From contig NZ_CP013650.1 of the NCBI RefSeq assembly GCF_001466725.1, forward strand, positions 868,001 to 932,000: a stretch of DNA of 64,000 nt, written 5' to 3'. The position numbers and the translations under genes are program-made. Below the pieces are notes generated by a model. That model worked only from the letters and a program-made list of their open reading frames with translations, was not told the origin of the DNA and did not search any database. The DNA is from Lacimicrobium alkaliphilum (GTDB lineage Bacteria; Pseudomonadota; Gammaproteobacteria; Enterobacterales; Alteromonadaceae). This document shows positions 57,936 to 64,000 of the stretch, piece after piece; the stretch's first letter is position 1; each line of letters opens with the position of its first letter.

Positions 57936-59711
57936 TTAGAAAGGTTTCTGCCTTATAAGAAAAGAAATTGAATGCTCATTGATAGAATCAAGTTCTTTAA
58001 GCTGTTTTTTAAACTTAATGTTCCACATGTCGGAAATGTTGAAGACTTGCTCAAGAGATTCAGCATTAAATGGTCCACACGAGATACTCATAATTCCTTC
58101 CATTAATTGATCTAAATAGTCATGCCCATTTTCGATCAGGCTACCAGTGTATCTTGGAGTTCTACCTGAGTGTACAATTAAGTTTCGAGTTCGATATATT
58201 CTTCTTAATTGCCAACTAACCTTAGTCTCATGTGTCAGCAAATGGTTTCGAATACCTTCAGAGCTACTTAGAATTCTACATAAGTTGAAAGTTCTGAATC
58301 TAAGAAGGTGAAAGTCTTTGAAGGATTTATATAGTTCATCTCTAAGGTCTTGATTTTTGTCAATGGCTAACAAGTAAAGCGCTTTTAGAGCAAGAGATTT
58401 TCCTGAAGTGTTTGGTACCTTATTAAGAACTCTTTTTGATATTTTTCTATCCCAAGAGTATAAGTCTGAAGTGTATCTCTCTAAAATTCTATGGATATAT
58501 CTTATGGTTAAAAAAGGCATAAGGAAATTTACTATGGCCTTAATCTTACTTTTACTGACATGTGATGGAACTAGTGTTTCAATCGCTGTCCATAGATTAA
58601 CAAGTTGATTCTCAACTACGTCATTACCAATGCTAATGCCATGAAGGTCAGCGGCACGATTGAATTTCTGAAAACTGTTATCTCTGAGACTTAGAGTTGA
58701 GATTAGTTTATTTAGAGCTTTTGAAGCTTTTTGGGGCTTGAAATCAAACCCTTTTTGCATTGGACCTGTTGTAGGCTGAACCAAATGAACTAATTCAGTA
58801 CAACACTTTTGAGATACCAATGCTTCCCTCTTCCAAGAGATCTGCTTTTCGTGATGAAATAAAGAAAATACATCACTCAAATTATCTATTTTTCTCTCAG
58901 CCAAGCTGCGGGCACTGTGGCGGTCAAAAGCTCTAACCTGTTTGATAAGAACGTATTCATAATCCTCACCTTCCTCCGGCAAGAGCCCTTTTAACTTTGC
59001 AGTCTCCTCATACTCTGTAGGTATCTCATCGGAAATCTCTATGTTGAACGCTTTGACTGAGTCACTTACTTCCTTTATAAGAGAATCCACCAAAAAGAGA
59101 GCCTCGAAATGATGAATTTTCGTGTCTAACTCACTAAAGAAGTCTTCAATTTGGTCTAGTTTTGTAATTTTTTTTCCATCGTTTTCATGAAAAAAAAAGG
59201 TTTTTACTCGGTTATAGAGAAAGGCTTTACTGTAACCGATGTTCATGAGCGATGTACAAATGGTCCTGGATAGAAAGTCTATATCCCTCTTACTCTGGGA
59301 CAACAAAGCTTTGTGGAGATGATCTTTACAAGCTTCAAAGTACCTTCTTGGTCCTAACGATTTACCTAATACTTCTAATCGCTGCCTCACATCGTCAAGG
59401 GGAGAGTTATCTGGATCTAGAATGTAATAATTTAGATCTAGCTCTAAAAGAGATTTTGCAATCTTATCATTTTGGATGCTCCACTTAAGCTCATCCAATA
59501 CATGGGTTAAGCTGCCGGACTCTATGATTTTCTCTTCAATGTCGCTGATCAGCGATAGTGCCTCTGCACATAGGAACGAAGCATTTAAGGCGGAAGGCTT
59601 ATAGCTATCTAGTGTGAAGTCGAACAAGAGTTCATTCATACGTTGAGCAAAAAACACTAATCCATCAAGATCTTGGGTTAGTTCCCATTTGCTTAATCCG
59701 TAAAACTTCAT
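57936..59711 (-). CDS. HEPN-domain protein, ApeA-like, probable RNase (AT-rich)
   Basis: The protein has 591 residues. Near the C-terminus RNLIVHSG (R509 to H514) is an R-x4-H motif, and ENQLVNLWTAIETLVP (about 367-382) is the helix that typically precedes it in Apea-like HEPN domains. HEPN proteins are metal-free RNases common in toxin and defence systems. The first 360 residues are helical and unrecognised. AGAGGG precedes the ATG. The gene is clearly AT-richer than its surroundings (a sampled 60-base line has 23 G+C), which suggests recent transfer. It follows the nuclease gene by 68 bases on the same strand. Confidence 0.7.
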   Translation of the reverse strand: MKFYGLSKWELTQDLDGLVFFAQRMNELLFDFTLDSYKPSALNASFLCAEALSLISDIEEKIIESGSLTHVLDELKWSIQNDKIAKSLLELDLNYYILDPDNSPLDDVRQRLEVLGKSLGPRRYFEACKDHLHKALLSQSKRDIDFLSRTICTSLMNIGYSKAFLYNRVKTFFFHENDGKKITKLDQIEDFFSELDTKIHHFEALFLVDSLIKEVSDSVKAFNIEISDEIPTEYEETAKLKGLLPEEGEDYEYVLIKQVRAFDRHSARSLAERKIDNLSDVFSLFHHEKQISWKREALVSQKCCTELVHLVQPTTGPMQKGFDFKPQKASKALNKLISTLSLRDNSFQKFNRAADLHGISIGNDVVENQLVNLWTAIETLVPSHVSKSKIKAIVNFLMPFLTIRYIHRILERYTSDLYSWDRKISKRVLNKVPNTSGKSLALKALYLLAIDKNQDLRDELYKSFKDFHLLRFRTFNLCRILSSSEGIRNHLLTHETKVSWQLRRIYRTRNLIVHSGRTPRYTGSLIENGHDYLDQLMEGIMSISCGPFNAESLEQVFNISDMWNIKFKKQLKELDSINEHSISFLIRQKPF

Positions 59712-59779
59712 AGATGCCCTCTTTGTCCTAACGCAATCAAAAGAACAGAGTTGCTGAAATAGTAAATTCTAACCATCAT

Positions 59780-61624
59780 TCAAATATTCTTCGCAATCAG
59801 CTCTGCTTTCAGCAGCCCGCCTTTGGTAAATAATTTGGGTGAAAACTTGGGATTGCGTCTGGCTTTATAGGCATCCAGGATCAGCTTCAGGCCCTTTGCT
59901 TCGAGCAGGGAGATATTCACTTCGGTGTCCATTTCCGCGGATTCGACAAAGTCTTTGGAGAAGGTAGGGGCGACGATAAGTACCTGGGCCACACGCTTGC
60001 CCTGATTTTCGCAGCGGGTCGCGTAAGCTTTAACCTGTCTTGATGTGGTGGAATATTTAGCGAAGTCGCCGTTTTTACAGGTTTTAGCTTCGCCGATAAT
60101 CACGTCGTCTTCACTAATGGAAATAATAATATCGGCTTTGTCTTTGGTGGTGTTGATGCTTTTGCGCAGTTCTTCGTCTACCAGCAGATCCAGTTGCTCA
60201 AAAATGGCTTTGGTGACTTCTTCGAACCTGATGCCGACTTCCGATTCCTGTATCTCTACGCCTGCTTCTTTAAGTGCAGCGAGATCTCTTCTGGCCAATG
60301 CATCATAATTCTCAATCAGTTTATCATTGGCGCTGGCAAAGCTTTCCAGGATCACAAAGCGCGGGTTGCCACGCTTTGACAGCCCCAGTTTGTCTCTTAC
60401 TGCTTTGATATCATCATTGGGCAGCAGAAACAGGATATCGTGAGGGGTGATGCTTAAAGCGCGTAATTTGTCGGTGTCTATCTCGTCTCTGTCTTCCAGC
60501 TCATATTCTTTTTTCAGTAGCTTATCCAGCGACGGAATATGCAGCATCAGTGCGGTACACATATCCTTAAAACCGCTGGCGCTAAGAGCATTAAACTCAT
60601 GTTCTGTTGCTCCTTTAAGAGTCTGGATAATCACATCGATGCGTTCATCCAACGTCGTACCGATTTTATCGACATTAATGCCAAGATCCGCGATCAGGTT
60701 TTTCAGCCGCTCTTTACGTTCATTCTGGGTTTCATCGGCCGAGAAGATATCTCTGGATAATATATGCCGGATACCAATGCCGGAGTGAATGATCTGGCTG
60801 ATCTTATCGGCCCGGCCTACTCCTCTAATCTTTTTGCCATAGCGTTTAAGAATGTTCGACAGCTCAGCGTCAGCGAGCGTTCTTAATATTCGCAGCACAT
60901 GCTTATCGGACAACTCTTTGTGCTGAATATCATTGAGAATATTCACCACCTCATCGGCAACCATGACTTCCGCGCGTTTGCGGTTAATAAACAGCACGCC
61001 CATTTCCCGCAGAGTATTAAGTCCATCGGCAACATTGGCTTTAGGGATGGGATTAGAAAGGTGTTCAATCGCGGTAGCTTCGTCTATGGAAATCTCCAGC
61101 CGATCAGCCAGTACATTCAGTATGCTGCGCTCATCGTCAGTGATCTTTGCTTCACGATTGGACTTTTCATCGTTGAAATAGGCGGTATCCAGACAATCCC
61201 GATATATCTTCAGCCGGTTTCCCCGGCTGAATGGTTCAGCTTCATCGGCTTCTTTTATTTCCCGCAGAAGCTCTTTCGACAGGTTTGAAAGGGCATTCCA
61301 CTCTTTACTGTATAGGGTTTCAATCCACGAAACTCTGGCAATGCTGTTGCCGTCTCTGGAGAGAATATTTACCAGCAGTGCAATTTGCGCATCAGCCATG
61401 GCTAGTTGTTCTTTCACTGAGGTCTTGAAGTGCTTCGAAACGGCATTAAATAGTTGGGTAATTTCACTACCTGAGGCATTTTTAATCTGGCCGTCGATCC
61501 GCTCAATGCTTTTGGCCAGCACTTTGTCTGTTTGCGCCGCGTTGCTACAAAGCCGGTCGAGGCAGCTAATAAACTTAGACTTTTCAATCTGGTTAATACT
61601 GGAGAGAACCTGGCTGAGTTTCAT
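59780..61624 (-). CDS. Large protein with C-terminal PD-(D/E)XK restriction-like nuclease domain
   Basis: The protein has 614 residues. The C-terminal 130 residues read as a restriction-endonuclease-like fold: RFEEVTKAIFEQL, KADIIISISEDD with D498, then IGEAKT with E512 and K514, and RQVKAYATRC with Q530 (D...ExK...QxxxY). The central part has repeated helical pieces (RGVGRADKISQIIHSG, KLGLSKRGNPRF) that loosely recall SAP-like DNA-binding motifs. The first 200 residues are helical and of unknown role. No helicase or methyltransferase partner is adjacent. A hairpin abuts its ribosome site. Its G+C is like the host, unlike the HEPN gene after it. Confidence 0.68.
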   Translation of the reverse strand: MKLSQVLSSINQIEKSKFISCLDRLCSNAAQTDKVLAKSIERIDGQIKNASGSEITQLFNAVSKHFKTSVKEQLAMADAQIALLVNILSRDGNSIARVSWIETLYSKEWNALSNLSKELLREIKEADEAEPFSRGNRLKIYRDCLDTAYFNDEKSNREAKITDDERSILNVLADRLEISIDEATAIEHLSNPIPKANVADGLNTLREMGVLFINRKRAEVMVADEVVNILNDIQHKELSDKHVLRILRTLADAELSNILKRYGKKIRGVGRADKISQIIHSGIGIRHILSRDIFSADETQNERKERLKNLIADLGINVDKIGTTLDERIDVIIQTLKGATEHEFNALSASGFKDMCTALMLHIPSLDKLLKKEYELEDRDEIDTDKLRALSITPHDILFLLPNDDIKAVRDKLGLSKRGNPRFVILESFASANDKLIENYDALARRDLAALKEAGVEIQESEVGIRFEEVTKAIFEQLDLLVDEELRKSINTTKDKADIIISISEDDVIIGEAKTCKNGDFAKYSTTSRQVKAYATRCENQGKRVAQVLIVAPTFSKDFVESAEMDTEVNISLLEAKGLKLILDAYKARRNPKFSPKLFTKGGLLKAELIAKNI

Positions 61625-61630
61625 ATAACA

Positions 61631-61660
61631 TCCCTGTCTGCTGTGGCAGACACATTGTGT
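61631..61660 (-). promoter_or_regulatory. Hairpin and palindrome directly before the nuclease gene's ribosome site
   Basis: On the minus strand ACACAATGTGT is followed by GTCTGC-CACA-GCAGAC, and then at once by AGGGA, the ribosome site, ten or so bases before ATG 61624. A 6-bp perfect stem next to the ribosome site could limit translation or be an operator for an autoregulator. Confidence 0.45.
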
Positions 61661-61829
61661 AAGAAGTAACCACCATACAAAACAAATTTATTTATATCAA
61701 AGTATTAGTGGCCCCGGCTAATAGCTGGCAGGGTTCAAAAGGCTTATAGCGGTTGAAATTCAGTGCTCTTTGCTTATAAAACGGATTGGCGGGCGATCTC
61801 TGAACGACGGGAACAAGTGTTCCTTTGTG

Positions 61830-62432
61830 CTAAAGCTGGGTTAAGCCCATTCTGGCCCGGATCCTCGACAGTGCCACATCGGTAATGCCCAGATACATCG
61901 CAACCTGATACAGCGGATAATGATGGGCATCGTCACCGTATTCTTGTAAAAAGCCCTGATAGCGCTGCTGGGCATCCTGCAATAAGAAACTGGCTTCCCG
62001 TTGTTCCTTTTTTATCGCCAGGCCTTCGAGTAGGGTGCGGGTAAGGTAGTTCCAGCTGGTGTGGTTGTCAGCCAACTGAGTCAGTTCGCGGTAACTGATA
62101 CAGGCCGTCAGATTACTGGTCAGCGCCTGAGTGGAAAACAGGCTGGGCTGTCGGGCAATAAGGCTACGCATACAGGCAAATAAACCACCAGGGCGGGTCA
62201 GAGACTTATTGCGCTCTTTACCCTCGGGAGTCAGGTAGTAATAGCGGCCTAGTCCTTCAAGGATAAAGTACAGGCGGTCGGGGGTTTCTCCGGCGCGAAA
62301 AATCGCCTCATCGCTTTGCCAGTGTTTCAGTCTGAAACAGCCACTGGCTGCATGCCAGGCGTCATCATCCAACTGAATATAACGGCTGAGGCTATGTCTG
62401 AGATTTTCCAGCTCCGGCATACGGATATCCAC
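61830..62432 (-). CDS. Crp/Fnr-family transcriptional regulator
   Basis: The protein has up to 200 residues. A cyclic-nucleotide-binding-like beta-roll runs to about residue 120 (DRLYFILEGLGRYYYLTPEGKERNKSL), and a winged helix ends in LYQVAMYLGITDVALSRIRARMG, the recognition helix. There are no FNR-type cysteine clusters, and the cAMP-binding RS pair of CRP is absent, so the signal is unknown. The start is GTG 62432 or ATG 62420; neither has a strong ribosome site. Confidence 0.85.
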   Translation of the reverse strand: MDIRMPELENLRHSLSRYIQLDDDAWHAASGCFRLKHWQSDEAIFRAGETPDRLYFILEGLGRYYYLTPEGKERNKSLTRPGGLFACMRSLIARQPSLFSTQALTSNLTACISYRELTQLADNHTSWNYLTRTLLEGLAIKKEQREASFLLQDAQQRYQGFLQEYGDDAHHYPLYQVAMYLGITDVALSRIRARMGLTQL

Positions 62433-62641
62433 TAACAGTTATTGTCCCTGACCCTACAGCTTATTTCAGTTATCAGGCGCTGTCATTGGATTTATACCGG
62501 GCGCCGTTTCAGTTTGTGGCGTGTTATTTATGCCTTTTTCATTGTGGGCGTTGATGTTGACAAAGACACCCGCTATCGCAACGAGGCAGGCTGATAAAAC
62601 CGCTCATTACAGTGTTGCCTGCTGGCATAACCGCCATCGCC

Positions 62642-63301
62642 CTAATTTTCTGTATTCAGCGTGCGCCGCTTTTTGAATACAAACCAACCCAGCCACAGTA
62701 CGGCGCTCAACCCAATGGCCGTGAATATTGCCGGTTTGGGGTTTTCCAGGGTGCTGATGGCACCGGCATAGGCGCCGATAATTGCATAAGGTACGGTACT
62801 GCACAGCCAGAGCATCATAAATCGGCCAAATCGCATTCTGCTGATACCCGCCATACAGGCGGAGACTTCTGGCAGAATCGGCATGGCCCGCGACAGCAGA
62901 ATTACCATCCCTCCATGCTGAACAAAGGTATCAACCGCCTCAGCGCGTTTGGCAGGGTGTTTAAGCAGCAGCTTTAGCAGGTAGTCGCCATATCTGTAAC
63001 TGAACAGGTATCCGCCCATGCCGGCCAGAGAAAGCCCCAGTATTGCCGACAGTGCACCGGCCAGCGGCCCCAGAAAATAGCCACTGAGTAGGGTAATGGT
63101 CAGGGTTGGCATCGCGATAAACAAATCCGCAAACAGCAATGTCACCACAATGGCACTAACATACACGGGGTCAACGTGCTGAGCCGCATCCAGCCACAGG
63201 CGAATGTGTTCAATGCTGAGTAAACCAGTGGCGTTGAACAGCAAAAAAGTGCTGGCAAATATCAGCATCAGAATGAGTATCAGGGTAAACATGGGTTTCA
63301 T
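62642..63301 (-). CDS. VTT-domain (TVP38/DedA-like) membrane protein
   Basis: The protein has 219 residues and about five or six membrane spans. The VTT/SNARE-associated domain shows LLSGYFLGPLAGALSAILGLSLAGMGGYLFSYRYG and SRAMPILPEVSACMAGISRMRFGRF, close to the F-x-R-x-x-P-...-G motif of the family. These proteins move lipids across membranes or maintain proton-motive force. GGAG precedes the ATG. It is the third gene of an SDR-DUF2141-VTT set with gaps of 4 and 14 bases. Confidence 0.85.
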   Translation of the reverse strand: MKPMFTLILILMLIFASTFLLFNATGLLSIEHIRLWLDAAQHVDPVYVSAIVVTLLFADLFIAMPTLTITLLSGYFLGPLAGALSAILGLSLAGMGGYLFSYRYGDYLLKLLLKHPAKRAEAVDTFVQHGGMVILLSRAMPILPEVSACMAGISRMRFGRFMMLWLCSTVPYAIIGAYAGAISTLENPKPAIFTAIGLSAVLWLGWFVFKKRRTLNTEN

Positions 63302-63315
63302 GGTAACTCCGCGGC

Positions 63316-63771
63316 TCAGGGGTAAATGAGAGGAATATCAATGGCATTGCTAGTGTCTGAACGGGTCAGTCGCGCCTGTTTAAATGAAGGCGGGCCGGTA
63401 AGGCTGACACGCGCAGCATTGGAAAATCCCAGCCCCTCAGCCGGCCAGATCCCGGTCCAGTTTTTGGTTACTTTGCCGTTCAGGTCTTCGTCATGCAGTA
63501 CCTTCACGGCAAACACTACCGGGGCATGGGTAAAGCGGAATTCCATGTTATCAACCCCCGTCTCTACCGGTTGGGTTTGTATGCTGAGGGCCTTGCTGTG
63601 ATCTTTGGGAAACCCCGCTTTACCAAACAGCATCACCATCATCTGGCCCTGCCGGCTGGTTTCGATCTGGCTGACGCGTACGGTCAGCTCCTGTGCGGTA
63701 ACGGTGGGAAGTATTAACATTATCAGTAGTCCTGTATTGATTGCTGCGGGCAGTGTTGTCGGGATCTTCAT
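63316..63771 (-). CDS. Secreted DUF2141 protein
   Basis: The protein has 151 residues. A signal peptide ends at TVTAQE. The DUF2141 pattern is clear: VFAVKVLHDEDLNGKVTKN followed by GIWPAEGLGFSNAAR. It is a small beta-sandwich protein of unknown function in the periplasm or outside. It begins four bases after the SDR stop, so it is translated from the same message. Confidence 0.87.
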   Translation of the reverse strand: MKIPTTLPAAINTGLLIMLILPTVTAQELTVRVSQIETSRQGQMMVMLFGKAGFPKDHSKALSIQTQPVETGVDNMEFRFTHAPVVFAVKVLHDEDLNGKVTKNWTGIWPAEGLGFSNAARVSLTGPPSFKQARLTRSDTSNAIDIPLIYP

Positions 63772-63775
63772 ATTT

Positions 63776-64000
63776 TTAATGTCCTTTCATTATTTTTCGC
63801 GCTAACGGGGGCAGGATCGCCAGTAACACGCGTAGTAGTCTGACTTTGCCGATATGATTCGATGTTTTGTCTTGTTTAATACCTCCTATGATTGCGGCTG
63901 CAGCCTGCTGTGCAGAAAGTTTTACTGTGCCACGGCCGGTGGTCATGGGCGTATCTGTCAGGGGTAAAAAGGCCTGAAGCACACGGACATTGGTGTTTTC
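63776..64000 (-). CDS. Short-chain dehydrogenase/reductase, C-terminal part (cut by window end)
   Basis: The frame is open from the window edge to the stop and covers 74 residues. NTNVRVLQAFLPLTDTPMTTGRG fits the SDR segment after the active site, where P-x-x-x-x-T-x-M binds the cofactor's nicotinamide side, and ADIIV-like AAAAIIGGIKQDK follows. The Rossmann domain and catalytic YxxxK lie outside the window. It is the first gene of the SDR-DUF2141-VTT operon. Confidence 0.65.
   Translation of the reverse strand, partial: ENTNVRVLQAFLPLTDTPMTTGRGTVKLSAQQAAAAIIGGIKQDKTSNHIGKVRLLRVLLAILPPLARKIMKGH

Overview
The window reads as chromosome of a marine or aquatic gammaproteobacterium of the Alteromonadales type. 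The evidence is the tolC // nudF-yqiB-cpdA-yqiA-parE cluster, the rppH-ptsP-lgt-thyA cluster, DUF3718 and DUF1653 proteins, two very large TonB-dependent receptors of the kinds used for polymer uptake, and a gcvT-gcvH-gcvP operon. The species is not identifiable by eye. No rRNA, tRNA, CRISPR array, transposase or integrase was seen.

Layout. 1-5.1 kb: the end of a GH13 alpha-glucan enzyme, a DUF3718 protein, an LctP-type permease, a secreted metallo-beta-lactamase-fold hydrolase and a LacI regulator. 5.2-11.3 kb: tolC diverging from nudF-yqiB-cpdA-yqiA-parE. 11.5-18.8 kb: a membrane-anchored unknown, an MscS channel, a lipoprotein with a worn Nudix box and an RND efflux pair (adaptor plus permease) that may use the nearby TolC. 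19.3-20.8 kb: DUF2798, mutH and a YhhN protein. 21-28.3 kb: rppH-ptsP-tauE-lgt-thyA followed by a REC-CheC protein and a PAS-GGDEF cyclase. 28.4-32.3 kb: dinB with a clear LexA box, an M17 aminopeptidase, DUF1653 and a methyltransferase. 32.4-38.4 kb: a TonB receptor diverging from a LytS/LytR two-component pair and a second secreted metallo-hydrolase. 39-46.3 kb: a PLP dehydratase, a soluble PAS-chemotaxis transducer, a secreted amidohydrolase and a second TonB receptor. 46.8-52.6 kb: a LysR regulator and the glycine cleavage operon. 52.6-61.6 kb: accessory cargo behind gcvP. 61.8-64 kb: a Crp/Fnr regulator and an SDR-DUF2141-VTT operon cut by the window end.

The most unusual region is 47.6-61.6 kb. 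Each gcv gene is separated from the next by a long, nearly perfect inverted repeat that shares one core motif. gcvP carries a one-base shift at a run of seven T. Its last 336 bases recur at 54.8 kb and its last 145 or so recur at 57.6 kb. The intervals hold single cargo genes (a Tat-exported PhoD phosphatase, then a lectin-M60 metallopeptidase lipoprotein). The last copy is followed by an AT-rich HEPN-type gene and a PD-(D/E)XK nuclease gene. I read this as a cargo hotspot at the 3' end of gcvP whose last module is a candidate two-gene defence or RNA/DNA-targeting system. The repeats are seen directly; the mechanism and the defence role are inference.

A second theme is the intergenic DNA. The gaps at 18.8, 38.4, 43.4 and 46.6 kb are packed with short dispersed palindromic repeats of several recognisable families, and hold no genes.
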